A stretch of DNA of 64,000 nucleotides from Delphinapterus leucas. Its lineage: Eukaryota; Chordata; Mammalia; Artiodactyla; Monodontidae. The notes under the pieces are model-generated. The model saw nothing but the letters and a program-made list of their open reading frames with translations. It had not been told where the DNA came from and searched no databases. The stretch lies in NCBI RefSeq assembly GCF_002288925.2, contig NW_022098021.1, positions 31,657,834-31,721,833 on the forward strand, in the 5' to 3' direction. How positions within the stretch are numbered: position 1 is the stretch's first letter; every line of letters starts with the position of its first letter. Below, piece after piece: positions 47,575-58,780 of the stretch. Made by a program: the position numbers and the translations under genes.

Positions 47575-48270
47575 AATGTAATGAAAGCTAACTTTTATTG
47601 GTAGCTTACAATGAGCCAGATACGTTTGTAAGCACTTTGTATGTTGCAGTGGATTCTGTTGGTGTGCTGCCCAGAACTGCGTCAGTGACATGGTGCTACC
47701 AACACCCAGCTGCCATATGCGTTGGCTGCAAATTGCTCAAAGCTCACTATTTTCCAGAAAAGGGCCCTCCTTAGAAAGGAAGTCAATGAGCCTAGGAGTT
47801 TATGCACTGTGCCCTCCCTGGACCGAGCTGCAGCCAATGACTGACACAGAAGATCACCTTCGCCCAAGGTAGGGCCAATTCTGTGATGTCATTTGTGGTT
47901 CATGGTTCCCAGTGGGATAAGGCCGACATTAGTCTCCTGCTGAGAACCTGTCTTTGCTTAGTTTTCTCCCCTGCCCCTTCCTCCTCCCTCTCTCTCCTTT
48001 CTTTGAGATCTCTCTCTCTCTCTACAAATTATTTGCACAGTAAGCTCTGCCTGCAGCTCTGTTTCTCAAAACTCAGACCTAAGACACATAAAGGCTAAGA
48101 CTCATTCAACCTTATAGAGAAATTACTACTATTATACCCATTTCACAAATGAGAAAACTAATGCACAGAGAGATCAAGAGCATGGATAAGGTCACCTAGC
48201 TCATAAATGGTAAATCTTGACTTCAATCCCAGGCACTGTTGGCTCAAGAGATCATGCTCTAAACCTCTAC
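47575..48270 (-). repeat. MIR SINE, minus strand, split by an insertion
   Basis: The left part (47,575-47,641) has 'gagccagatacgtttgtaag' and 'cactttgtat'. The right part resumes at about 48,095 with 'actcattcaaccttataga', then 'atacccatttcacaaatgag', 'aaggtcacctagctcataaa' and 'atcccaggcactgttggct'. Together they form one reverse-complement MIR interrupted by about 450 bases. Confidence 0.75.
47642..48094. mobile_element. unidentified insertion inside an MIR (LTR-like)
   Basis: About 450 bases interrupt the MIR. They can be read as starting TG ('tgttgcagtgg') and ending CA ('cctaagacaca', 48,088), as solo LTRs do. The end 'ctgtttctcaaaactcagacctaagaca' region resembles ERVL-type LTR termini. 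It contains a TC-rich stretch at 47,968-48,023. No clear target duplication was found and no coding sequence is present. The family is not identified. Confidence 0.4.
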
Positions 48271-48339
48271 ATTTCGTGCTGTGAATGTTTGCCAGGTGAA
48301 GGCATTCCTATGGGTGGCAGAAAGAATGCAGGATTTAGA

Positions 48340-48535
48340 ATAAGGAGACTGATTTTAACATAAGTGCTTTAACCTCCTGGCCTTATGATTTTTGAGTTTG
48401 TAACTTGATTTTACAGTACATATTTGTAAAATAGGAAGAGTAATATGAAGCTATTGGGAGGACAAGATGAGATCAAGCGTGTGAAGTACCTGGCCTAGAG
48501 TAGGCCTTTAAGAATGGTAGGAAATTTTTAAACTT
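48340..48535 (+). repeat. MIR SINE, plus strand
   Basis: 'gcaggatttagaataaggag', then 'tttgtaaaataggaagagta', then 'gatgagatcaagcgtgtgaa' and 'gtacctggcctagagtaggc' follow the MIR order. Confidence 0.65.
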
Positions 48536-48589
48536 GAGAATACCAACATTGCTTTGAAAGCATGCAGCACTTTTCACCTTATAAAATGT

Positions 48590-48760
48590 TTTATTTAATA
48601 CCCCTTTAGTTGTCACCATAGCCTCGTGACAAAAATATTATTGGATATATTTTATTGATTATAAAAAATTGAAGCTTGGGAAACTCTCAGACTTATTTGA
48701 CAGAACCAGGACTCAAATTTAAGATATCTGAGAACAATTCCAGTATCTTTATCTTTATAC
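48590..48760 (-). repeat. MIR SINE, minus strand
   Basis: 'ttatttaatacccctttagt', then 'caccatagcctcgtgacaaa', then 'attataaaaaattgaagctt' and 'aaccaggactcaaatttaag' follow reverse-complement MIR. Diverged. Confidence 0.6.
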
Positions 48761-48959
48761 CACAACTCCTTAAAATAATAAATTATAATTTCAGGATACT
48801 CTAGTGATTACTAGCAAATCTTACTTTATTCCTCTCTTACCTTCTGAAGGAAATACCAGCATTTTGAAAATGGTGAGTGGCATTATGTCCACAGGAATTA
48901 ATAAAGGGGACAAAAAATGTAAGCGAGGTCAGGGAGATAGTTTCAGGAGACACTCTGTG

Positions 48960-49330
48960 AAGGACAGGACATTTGAGCTCAATTTTTATTTCTTCAACAG
49001 GGAAATATTTGTTGAGTACCTTTTGTATTTCAAGCACTTTTCTTTGTAAAGACAAAGATAGATGGTGGTAAAGAAACACCATAACCAGAAGCAGGGTCAG
49101 AAAGAAAAGAGCATCTTCAAGAAATAGGAGTAATATATCTGAAGAATCTGAGAAAGAATCATGGACCATAAAACTGGAAAGTTCATTTGGGACAGATCCC
49201 TGGGGACAGGGCAAGTCCGAGTTAGGATTTGGAGGTTGGAGGAGAGCTATTGAAAGCCATTGAGAGCTACTGAGCATTGTGGATAGTTGTGACATGATAT
49301 GAGCTTTATTTGAGGATCTAAATCAGTGAG
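48960..49330 (-). repeat. L2 LINE fragment, minus strand
   Basis: 'aaatatttgttgagtacctt', then 'aagcacttttctttgtaaag', and further right 'gttgtgacatgatatgagct' match reverse-complement L2. The 152-codon minus-strand frame at 48,837-49,295 runs through it and is not supported as a gene. Confidence 0.6.
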
Positions 49331-49574
49331 ATAATGCATCTGAGAATGTAGAAGATGGAAAGAAGAAGACGTATTGAAACCCTAGCAAGGAATTAAAGGA
49401 AGGAGATGTGAAACTTTCAAATGTCAAAGTAACAGAATTTGTTGATTGACCAGCTGCAAGGGGATGAGAAAGAGGAGAAAGTCCGAGATAATTTTGCAAA
49501 CATTTCATTTTCACAACATAAGGATTAAGAAAAGGTCTAACCCAAGACCTTGTCCTCTTTTGAATTCTACCTCC

Positions 49575-49755
49575 CCCGGTTAATTGCCAGCTAAATAAAC
49601 ATGTGCAAGTTCCTTTTGCTGCTTCTGTGACTGCATCTGTATTATGGGGTGAATAATTGTGCCTACCTCTTCAGATTGATGCAAACAGTAAATGAATCCT
49701 AACAGATGCACCTGCTGCAAAGAGGTGCTCAGAAAATATTCCATTATTATGACAC
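49575..49755 (+). repeat. MIR SINE, plus strand
   Basis: 'tgactgcatctgtattatgg', then 'gtgcctacctcttcagattg', then 'agaggtgctcagaaaatatt' follow the MIR order. Confidence 0.65.
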
Positions 49756-50136
49756 ACTTTGACACAAAGAAAAACACAGGAAGACATGATTTACCAGAGG
49801 AAGCAAGACTTTGGCATGAAAGGCTGCTACTGTCAGAAGATTTGGATTTGTTTCCCAGTATTGCCTTTTAGTTTTAGAATTTTTTCCCTACCATTCCTTT
49901 GCTTGATTTTTATGATTGCCCAAAAGGAAGAGAGACTAGTCTTTTTAAATCCCTAAATTAAAATGCCATATAAGTAAATCACCATCAATAAGATCAATTA
50001 AATCATCCATTTATACACTAGTCTAACAGACACATATATCCACAACCTCAGAAACTCACACATTGAAGCTTTTACCCAATTACAGCCTCATTTCCTTGTG
50101 GCCAAAAGCAACGTGAGTTAACTAATTTTGTCTGAG
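49756..50136. other. spacer, nothing recognised
   Basis: No repeat family or exon recognised. Confidence 0.45.
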
Positions 50137-50317
50137 ACCAGCTCGGTGCTTTGTGACCACCTAGAGGGGTGGGATAGGGAGGGTGGGAGGGAGGGAGATG
50201 CAAGAGGGAAGAGATATGGGAACATATGTATATGTATAACTGATTCACTTTGTTATGAAGCAGAAACTAACACACCATTGTAAAGCAATTATACTCCAAT
50301 AAAGATGTAAAAAAAAA
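50137..50317 (+). mobile_element. L1 3' UTR fragment, plus strand
   Basis: A short L1 tail of the same type as the one at 25.6 kb: 'agctcggtgctttgtgacca', a G-rich tract at 50,165-50,196, 'gaagcagaaactaacacacc', and 'aataaagatgtaaaa'. No clear target duplication was found. Confidence 0.9.
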
Positions 50318-50649
50318 TTAAAAGTGTGACATTTAATGTTATTAATGAAAAATTTAGAGTAATTGACACAATCCAAGGGAATCAGGAATATCTGAATAAC
50401 AAACTATGTAAAGTTAGAAAAAAACACATTTTTTTGTGACAAGCAATTGTTCCTTTCTAATGACATGATGAGATCAGTAGGACACTGGTCTTCTGAAACT
50501 GTACTAGTTTTCATTATCTGTAGCTGATTCTCAGTAAGACCTTTAAGAAAATGAGCTATCCTTTCTGAAACTCATAATTAAATACCATGGAATAAGTCTC
50601 TACGCAACCATCCCAATTTATATATTCTATTAGCTGACCTATTATTGAT

Positions 50650-51290
50650 CCTTCATTTTTTTAAATACTTTCATTTCTAGAGCAGTTTTAGGTTCACAGC
50701 AAAACTGAGCAACAGAAGGACAGAGATTTCCCATGCACCCTCTGCCTCCACACATGCATAGCCTTCCTTGTTATCAACACCCCCTCCCCAGTAGTACATT
50801 TGTAACAACTAATAAACTTATACTGTTACATGTTTATCACCGGAAGTTCATAGGTTACATTAGAATTCACTCTTTTATTATATATACATGTATATATATT
50901 TTTAATTAATTAATTTATTTATTTGGCTGCATTGGGTCCTAGTTGCGGCATGCGGGATCTTTCGTTATGGTGCGTGGGCTTCTCTCTCGTTGTGGCACGC
51001 GGGTTCCAGAGCATGCAGGCTCAGTAGTTGCTGTGCACGGGCTTAGTTGCCCCATGGCATGTGGGATCTTAGTTCCCTGACCAGGGATCAAACCCACATC
51101 CCCTGCACTGGAGGACAGATTCTTAACCACTGGACCACTAGGGAAGTACCTAGAATTTACTCTTGATGTTGTACATTCTATGGGTTTGGACAGATTTAAT
51201 ATGACATGTATCTACCATTATAGTACCCATAGAGTAGTTTCACCTAAAAATACTCTGTGCTCCTGAGCCTTCATTTTTTCTATTTACCTT
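50650..51290 (-). repeat. old L1M-type 3' region, split by a SINE
   Basis: Plus-strand phrases 'agcagttttaggttcacagc', 'agagatttcccatgcaccct' and 'gtagtacatttgtaacaact' precede the SINE. After it come 'gttgtacattctatgggttt' and 'tatctaccattatagtaccc'. This matches the reverse complement of an old L1 3' region. The SINE lies at 50,875-51,150. Confidence 0.6.
50875..51150 (-). mobile_element. CHR-type SINE (older subtype), minus strand
   Basis: Reverse-complement tRNA-derived element ending 'ttaaccactggaccactagg'. The body has 'ggcatgcgggatctttcgtt' and 'gtgggatcttagttccctga'. It has an AT-rich tail at 50,875-50,920. Target duplication 'tagaattcactctt' (50,861-50,874) against 'tagaatttactctt' (51,151-51,164), one mismatch, consistent with greater age than the SINEs at 24-25 kb. 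Confidence 0.92.
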
Positions 51291-51714
51291 TTAGTCAGGG
51301 TTACCGCAGCTGTCTCAGGGAGACTACTCCCTGAATCCATAGAAATAGTTTTACAAATAATATACTTAAGATAAGGCTAAAGATTGATCAAATAAAACCT
51401 GTATCCTATTTTTTGAGCTTTGTGCAAGGTAAAAAATACATATTCTGTATTTTCTCTTATTTAATATAAATTAATTAAATTTAACCTAAATATAGTGAGC
51501 CTCATGTATGTACTTATAACAAAATCTTTTCAATATTGTAGGAGAATTGTGCTTAGGAAGCAAACCCCAAATCTTTCCTGAGGCTTCATGTTTTCTACAA
51601 GATGCCAAAGAAATTTTCAAGCAGATATTCAGTACTAACTAAAAATGAGACACTGAAAAAGAAAATGCAAAACTGTAACACATAATATTGTGAAATCTTA
51701 TCCGATACTTACAA
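51291..51714. other. spacer, nothing recognised
   Basis: No repeat family or exon recognised. Confidence 0.45.
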
Positions 51715-51811
51715 TATCACCTTCACCCCACAGTTGTGACAGGCAAAAATGTCTCCAGACATTGCCGAATGTTCACTGAAGGATAGAATTGCCCTTGGTT
51801 TAGAACCACTG
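51715..51811 (-). mobile_element. MER20 (hAT-Charlie) fragment
   Basis: 'caccccacagttgtgacagg', then 'caaaaatgtctccagacatt', then 'agaattgcccttggttta' and 'gaaccactg' match the reverse-complement end of MER20, a non-autonomous hAT element. Only about half of the element is present. Confidence 0.7.
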
Positions 51812-52189
51812 AAGATACATAAGACAAGATTAACTTTTTCAATATCCCTCCTAGTTTAGGGAGGAAAAGGTGACCCAGTTTTAATCAATGAGATGTAAGG
51901 AAAATATGATGAAAAAATGCTGGAAATGAATGTCTTCCCTCAGGAAAGCCCCCTTTTTTTTTTCTGTCTTGGTCACTGCTTTGCTTAGAGCTGAGGCTGC
52001 CATGTTTTAAGCATGAGAAGAAAGTCAAAACATACCTGGCATGCTGATCAAGAGCCCCAGTGCTCTGAAGCTCTTGCTCAAAGCCAGCACCTACATATGT
52101 GCAGACTTCTAGCCATGAAAGAACAACAGTCCTCTATTACATTGCACACTTTTGTTAGGTGCTGTCTTTCATGCAACTGAAGATATTCT
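51812..52189. other. spacer, nothing recognised
   Basis: No repeat family or exon recognised. Confidence 0.45.
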
Positions 52190-52385
52190 CACTGCATGTC
52201 TGTAAACAAGCATCTTATTGTCTTTGAAACTCCATTTTCACAATTTTTAAATGTGAGTAATGTTGGCAACTTGCAGGAATTGTTGAGTGGATTAAAAATA
52301 ATAATAATAACATGCATAGAGCAGGTGTGTCTGGCACATAAATTCCAGGAAGTGGTAGTTGGCATTAATAATGATTCAGGAAATG
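52190..52385 (+). repeat. MIR SINE, plus strand
   Basis: 'ttgtctttgaaactccattt', then 'gcaggaattgttgagtggat', then 'catgcatagagcaggtgtgt' and 'ctggcacataaattccag' follow the MIR order. Confidence 0.6.
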
Positions 52386-52582
52386 GTAGCTATTGTCATT
52401 TGACATGGCATCATTTGACAAATAATAATGCCCTTTTAATTCTTCCTCATTTCTTCTCAATAATATTCCAAATTAGAGATCCTAGGACACTAGACTGAAG
52501 TCCTAAAATGGCAATTCTTAATTGGAATTCAAAGATAGCCTTCTTGAAGATGAACTTCCTGAAACAGTATTCAAAAAATATA

Positions 52583-52720
52583 GGGACCTCTCTGGCGGTC
52601 CGGTTGTTAAGACTCTGAGCTCCCAGTGCAGGGGACACGGGTTGAATCCCTGGTCGGGGAACTAAGATCCCACATACCACACGGCACGGCCAAATAAAAT
52701 AAAATTATTTTAAAAAAAAA
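52583..52720 (+). mobile_element. tRNA-derived CHR-type SINE, short or truncated, plus strand
   Basis: Head 'gggacctctctggcggtccg', B-box region 'acgggttgaatccctggtcg', and a short body ending 'cacacggcacggccaaata' with an A-rich tail. Only about 138 bases, lacking the middle body. No clear target duplication. Confidence 0.85.
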
Positions 52721-54688
52721 TTTAATGTAAATATCCTACATTCTTGAACTCAGGACAGAGTCAATTGCTTTAATCAGTCTTTCAAGGGTCTCAAAAGAGG
52801 TTGACTCAAAAACGATTGATCATCAGCACTGAGGATCTTCTTGGCTTGGTAGTATTACTGTAGGTAGTTAATGTAAATTCTCTACTTTTGAGGAAAAATG
52901 CTTCAAGAAGTTTAGTGGGAAAAGAAAATATACCTATTACAAACTTACAACTTGGGTGGCCTGATAGGAAGGACGAGGCAGGCTTTACAAACACAGGAGT
53001 GACGTTAGCTTTTGAAATAATACAGAAAACGTCTCTTCAAGAAATTGCCCTCAAATACTGAGTGCCACAGAAAAGCTTCTTTCTCTAATGGGTCTCAATT
53101 CCTATTAAAAGATAAAACTGAGAGGTGAATGCAAGACTCTCCTCCTGAAAAGAGTGTAATTGACCCTCCTTGGAAAATACAATAAGAATATTTAATTCTA
53201 TAAAATAAGAACAAACCTAATTTGGATTGAATTTGCCAGGAAAAAGTCATGCTTTCCTGGCTAATGCACCCATTTTTCTGCTCTGTTATATATCTAAGGA
53301 TTTAAGATAATTGACCACAAATTTAGATAGCCTTCAAAAATTTTATAAATAACTCATCTTAAAAGTAAACCTTCCTTTGAAGAATTAATCATTTTTACTT
53401 TTATAAATCTGGTTTTGGGAAAAATACACTTTTCTTCAGAAGAAGCTATGGAAAGAAATGAACACAATTAGAGAGTGAGATAGAAGACTAGAGATGGGAC
53501 AGGATGATGAAGAGAAAAGCCAGTGTTCAACCATGCGAAATGAGTCTAATCACATGGAACACCTGTGAATTAGTTGTCCTGTTGCAACAAATGAAGACTT
53601 GGTAGGATTAATTTACCTTATAGGGGTAAGAAAGTTACTTCTAAAAAATACCTTACATGAGAATGCAAAATTAAATAAACTTGATTTATACATGAAATTA
53701 AATACATTCACTGATATATTATTACAAAGTGCCAATTCAAAAAGGTAAGTGGAATAGCAGAAACTTTCATGTTCTTTTATTGGATTTAATACAGTTATCT
53801 GGCATGTACCTTTGCTACACATTGCATTGCCTTCAACAATGCAACAGCCTGTTCCCCACACCATCTCCCTAAATGAGACTTGTAAAAATCCCCATAATAT
53901 CACTGACGGTCATAGTCAAGTAGCAGAGATTCTAACTTTTTTTAGATCTGCAAGCAGAGATACCGCAGGAATATTAACAACCTCAGCCCTTCAACAACAA
54001 TTATCCTTATTAAATAAAATCTGTATCAGCTGAATCTTTAGTACAGAAGAAATTAGAACTGCTATGGCAAATCTGCAGTGTAAATCCATGGCAGTAACTG
54101 ATGTTTGCAAGAGAATATTAATCAAGAAAAGTTTTAACTTTATCAACTCCACTAATGAAAAGACATTTTCTGTTACATATCACACAAAGCCTGATGGGGT
54201 GAAGGAGTGCAAGCCTTAAGCCTCTAGATTTTAGCTGATGTATTACTTCTTCAAATTCACAATGCTTGTGAAGTCCCTCAGATCTTAAACCAAGGAACTT
54301 GTACTACAAAGAAGAGAGTCACAGTGAAATTAACTTTTTCCTATCCTAGTAGATGGTATTATTAATTTTTTTTGTCTTAACACCTTCACATGAGAGATGT
54401 GTAATCCTGAGGGAGACAGACATTCTATATAAAGACCTGAATGGCTAATTTAGTGAGAAAACAAATTGTGACACATATCTTCTGCTCCTTAACCCATCAT
54501 CAGCAACTCTAATCAAGCTAGTCTGTTCCTAAGCTAGGACATTGCAGTTGCAGCTTTTTTCATGCAGTTGTATTATTTTCTTTAAATAATGCCTGAAAGA
54601 CAGCAGAACAAGCATACTGTCAAAATTCAGTTTCCAAGCAAATCAAATCTCAAGATAATATATCCTCCCCTCTTCCTCTACTACTGTT
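52721..54688. other. 2-kb spacer, nothing recognised
   Basis: No repeat family, RNA gene or convincing frame. The 96-codon minus-strand frame at 53,613-53,903 and the 73-codon plus-strand frame at 53,812-54,033 overlap each other and are unsupported. Confidence 0.45.
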
Positions 54689-54700
54689 GCATGTTTCTCT

Positions 54701-54988
54701 CTCTTTTTCTTAAATTGAAGTGTAGTTGATTTACAATGTTGTGTTAGTTTCAGGTGTACAGCAAAGTGATTCAGTTATACATAGATATGCTTCTTCATAC
54801 TCTTTTCCATTATCATTTATTACAAGATATTGAATATATTTCCCTGCACTATACAGTAGGTCTTTTTTTTTATCTGTTTTATATACAGCAATGTGTATAT
54901 CTGCTAATACCAAACTCCTAGTTTATCCCTCTCATACCCCCTTTCCTCTTTGGTATCCAGAAGTTTGTTTTCTATGTTTGTGAGTCTG
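54701..54988 (-). mobile_element. L1 3' UTR fragment, minus strand
   Basis: Reverse-complement L1 tail: 'gtgtacagcaaagtgattca' near the left and 'ccctgcactatacagtaggt' in the middle. Target duplication 'gcatgtttctct' (54,689-54,700) against 'gcatatttctct' (54,989-55,000), one mismatch. Confidence 0.92.
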
Positions 54989-55000
54989 GCATATTTCTCT

Positions 55001-55160
55001 TAATCTCAGTAAGCACCAGATCTTCATCTTTGAAATGGCAATCCTAAAACCGCCCACCTCCTAGGTTTAGTGTGTTTATTAATTGAGATGGTGTATATAA
55101 ATCCATCAGGATGCAGTGTCTGACATACATCAAGTGCACAATGCACATTAGTTTTTATTA
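55001..55160 (+). repeat. MIR SINE, plus strand
   Basis: 'gatcttcatctttgaaatgg', then 'cacctcctaggtttagtgtg', then 'tgtctgacatacatcaagtg' follow the MIR order. Confidence 0.6.
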
Positions 55161-55649
55161 TTTTTTTTTCTTGAGCAGAATTTTTGAGGGGAAAAATGAT
55201 TATCTTCACAATTTCCCACTGTGATCACAGTTTTTATTTACATGTTTTGAAAAATAAAATAATCAGTGGGAAGAAGAAATAAATTGTGCCTACATGTGTT
55301 TACTGAGATATGTTTTGTCTGTGCTAAAGTTCACAGAAGGATAATTCACAAAGTATTGATGTGCTTCTCATTGCTTATAATGCCCTGGAAGGCAAAGCAG
55401 GTGTGATATCAACCGGGGCAAAACTTTCTTACCACATCCTTATCTCCATCACTCCCAACCACTGGTTAGGGTAGAATTTGGAAAGTGGTTGGTGAATGCA
55501 AGTTCTGATGTTTGAAGGAGCCCTCTGGAAAGCCTTCAGAAACAATACCAGTTTGATAAAGTAATGAAGTGCATTACTTAATTATGGAAGGAAGATGACA
55601 GGGTGGTCAGTGGGGGGATAGGAGAGTACATGGAGGAGCCCAGGATACA
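55161..55649. other. spacer, nothing recognised
   Basis: No repeat family or exon recognised. Confidence 0.45.
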
Positions 55650-56330
55650 AGTGTTCAATACATATTTAACTAACACTTATTATGTTCCAACTATTGTTCC
55701 AGGCACAAGATTATGGGAGAAAGGGTAGTCAAATGTACACCAAATACAACCCTTATCCTTGAGAAGATCCAAACTGATCGGCGTGTAAAAATAAATGCAT
55801 GTATTTGTAATTAAGATCTTAATGTTAAAGCACAATGTGCAGATAACAAAGGGTTCTTGTCAAATGTATTAAGAGGTATGAAATATACAAAGAAACAAGT
55901 CACGTTTCCTGGGAGAGTGGAAAAGAGTGATATTTGAGCAAAATGTTAAAGGTTAGGTATTGCTTTATTTAGTAAACAAGGAGGGAAGGAAGATTTCAGT
56001 GAGAGGAGGCAAGATGGACTTGATGGATCTGGACATGGTATATATAAGAGAGATTGAAATTCAAGTTAGAAAGCCAAGGTTGGGCCCCAAATTTTGACAC
56101 TTTCTATCTCATGTCAAGGTATCAGGCCTTCATCTGGTGAGCAGTGGGGAAGGATTATACATATTTTAGCAAAGAAGTGACATGGTTGTACATTTGTTTT
56201 AGAAAAGCACTCAAGCAGCTGTGGGGAAGAATGAAAAGGACACCACTTGAGACAGGAGACCACCTAGAATCGGACCAAAGTGGTCCAACAGAGGAAGATG
56301 CTGGCTTGAGCTGAGAAGGAGACATACCTG
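55650..56330 (-). repeat. L2 LINE fragment, minus strand
   Basis: 'tcaatacatatttaactaac', 'ttgttccaggcacaagatta', 'agagtgatatttgagcaaaa', 'aaagaagtgacatggttgta' and 'aagcactcaagcagctgtgg' occur in reverse-complement L2 order over about 680 bases. It is one of the longer L2 copies here. Confidence 0.7.
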
Positions 56331-56559
56331 AAAGCTACATAAGATGGAAAAAAGGAAGAAGAAAAAATGCGTTCAATGGAGATTCAGAGTCAGGCTCAAA
56401 TTAATGATGAGAGCAAAGCCAGATTGGCCAGTTAGACATACTGACATTTGAATGAGACACACAAAATAATTCACTGAGGCTTTTCCAAAAGAAGAATATC
56501 TTCTCTTTGATGAAGTAGCTTAAAAACACATACTGCCTACTCCCTTTGTTTCTGATTCA

Positions 56560-56680
56560 TTCTTTCAGCACTTGCTAACTGCATACTGTTACGTAAAGCT
56601 GACAGAGCCATTACTTACCAATATTTCCTATCTTTCATCATGTGCCAAGCACTGTACAAAGAGTTTCATAAATATTAATG
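56560..56680 (-). repeat. MIR fragment, minus strand
   Basis: 'atcatgtgccaagcactgta', then 'caaagagtttcataaatatt' match reverse-complement MIR. Only this part is visible. Confidence 0.55.
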
Positions 56681-57095
56681 ACTGGGCCACAAGGTGCCCA
56701 GACATTTGGTCAAACAGTATTCTGCGTGTTTCTGGATAAGATTAGCATATGAATCAGAAGACTGAGTAAAGCAGATTACCCTCTTTAAAGTGGGTGGCCC
56801 TCATCCAATCAACTGAAGACCTGAAAAGAGCAACAATGCTGAGTAAGAGGGAACCTCTCCTGCCTGATTGCTGAAGCTGGGACATCAGTCTTCTGCCCTC
56901 AAACTGGAACTTACACCCTCAGTATCCCTGGTTCTCAGGCCTTTGATCACAAATGAAACTATACTGTTGGCTCTTCTGTGTCTCCGACTTGTTGACTGCG
57001 GATCTTGAGACTTTTCAGCTTGCATGATTATGTGAGGCGATTCCCTTATAATAACTGTCTTGGTTCTGTTTCTCTGAAGAACCATTAACTAATAA
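56681..57095 (+). mobile_element. LTR-like ancient repeat, plus strand
   Basis: 'aaggtgcccagacatttggt', 'gggtggccctcatccaatca', 'ttcccttataataactgtct' and 'tggttctgtttctctgaaga' followed by 'accattaactaataaa' are in the order of a common old placental LTR (end 'ggagaaccctgactaata'). No coding sequence. Family name not assigned. Confidence 0.55.
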
Positions 57096-57109
57096 AATGT
57101 ATTAATTTA

Positions 57110-57275
57110 CTCCTTGTAAAAGTATTTTAAGGAAAGTCCAGTCATCGTGATTTTAAGATGGAGAAAGTGAAACACAGAAGGACATACAAGATAAAGCCTA
57201 AAGTCAAACGCAGGCACCCCACCCACAGCTTCAGAGCCTCTGCTCTTAACCTTTACACAGCACTACACCACCTGT
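57110..57275 (-). repeat. MIR SINE, minus strand
   Basis: 'gatggagaaagtgaaacaca', then 'agcctaaagtcaaacgcagg', then 'agcctctgctcttaaccttt' match the reverse-complement MIR order. Confidence 0.65.
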
Positions 57276-57399
57276 CCTCAAGGATATACATCCAATGGCA
57301 GGGGGCATTAGTTTTGGAAGACAAAATTACACAAATAATTACTTAAAGTTGTGACAAGAGCCACCAAAGGAAACTCTAGGGTAATATAAGGCCATATAA

Positions 57400-58290
57400 T
57401 ACTCTGCCTGTTCTGTGGTTCAGGGAGTGCCCCTTGAGAAAGTCCTGCTTTAGGAAAAACTGAAAGATGCACAGGACACAAGGCAAAGGCAACAGCATGT
57501 TTGAAGACCCCAGAAGGGAGGGCCATAGTGGGTGATGTTAGGTGGGAAAGGATAGGGGTGTAAGAGGAATCTAGATAAGTAGCCAAGAGGCAGGTGATTC
57601 TTGATAAGGAGTTTTAATTTCTTGCTAATATCAATGAGAGGTTATTGAGGGGACCTAAGAGGTCATGGATTGTAATAGAATTATTGGCATTTGAAAAAGC
57701 CTTCAGCTTTAGTGAGACCTGGGTCAAAGTGGGGTAAATGATGAAGAAAGGACACATTAGGGGGCACTGCTGTAGTTTAAATGATCTTAAATACAGTAAA
57801 ATGTGAAAGACTAGGAAAATGATCACATGTTTGAATGCCTTGCAATTTAAAATTCCATTTAAAATTCCTAAATTGTTACTCTACATTTCAATGTTTATCT
57901 CCCCAAGAATAAGAAAGTTTGTGGGCTGGCACTAGCCCATGGAGCACGCTTGGATTAGTAGAGTAGGAAGACAGCAGTAGAAATGAGAGAAGTGGAGAGG
58001 TTTGAGACCGATTTACATAGTAAAATGGATAGTACTTGATGAATTATCAGATTGGAGGGTTTGTATTGAGGTAGAGGGAACCAGCAAGGTTGAAAATCAG
58101 ATTTTTGACATGAGCTGTTGAATGAATCATGGACTTCTCCACTTAAAGCGGAAATATTGGGGGGAAGATAGAAGGTGGAGAGAAAAGAGAATGTACCCAG
58201 ATCAGAGGTGTTGATTTTTCAGTGACTGAAGATTTTGAGTGGGCAGTAAGATATATGGGTTTGGAACTTCAAACATGACATTAATGAAAA
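57400..58290 (-). repeat. L2 LINE fragment(s), minus strand
   Basis: 'aggcaaaggcaacagcatgt', 'atatcaatgagaggttattg' and 'gactaggaaaatgatcacat' resemble reverse-complement L2, as do the 57,950-58,150 phrases 'cagcagtagaaatgagagaa' and 'aatgaatcatggacttc'. Long but diverged. The boundaries are loose. Confidence 0.5.
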
Positions 58291-58354
58291 ATATTAATAA
58301 TAATAAATGTTGGTAATAATCATTTATAAATAATAACACATTAATAAAATAATA

Positions 58355-58780
58355 ATACCTCTGTTTGCATGACAATTTCTTAAGAAATTTAGACAGTTAA
58401 TTTTTACCATGGTATAGGTACTATTTTTAGTCCACTTTAGAGATGACAAAAGTGAAGCACAGAGATGAGTACAGTTGACCCTTGAACTCAGGGGTTTGAA
58501 CTGCACAAGCCCACTTATATGGGGACTTTCTTCAATAGCAAGTACCACAGTACTACACAGTTTGTGATTGGTGGAAACCACAGATATGTGCAGATATGGA
58601 GGGCCAATTATAAGTTATACTTGGACTTCCAACTGCATGGAGGGTCAGTACCCCTATCCTCCATATTGTTCAAGGGGCAATAGTAATTTTTTCAGAGTCT
58701 CACAGCTGAAAAGTGGATCCCCTGGGGTATAAAAAGAGCAATCTGAGCCCTACACACTATTTTTCATCCAGAATAAACAG
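58355..58780 (-). repeat. MIR SINE, minus strand, split by a DNA transposon
   Basis: The left part has 'aatttttaccatggtatagg', 'cactttagagatgacaaaag' and 'tgaagcacagaga'. The right part has 'gagtctcacagctgaaaagt' and 'gagcaatctgagccct'. The transposon at 58,472-58,683 separates them. Confidence 0.7.
58472..58683. mobile_element. non-autonomous Tigger-like DNA transposon (MITE)
   Basis: It starts 'cagttgacccttgaac' and ends 'gttcaaggggcaatag'. These are inverted repeats of each other at 13 of 16 positions, flanked by TA on both sides (58,470-58,471 and 58,684-58,685). The inside has 'aagcccacttatatgggga' and 'gagggccaattataagttat', known features of a pogo/Tigger-derived family. 212 bases, no transposase. 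Confidence 0.85.

Noticed and set aside
48837..49295. 152-codon minus-strand frame as a gene
   Set aside because: It overlaps an L2 fragment and has no recognisable domain or start context.
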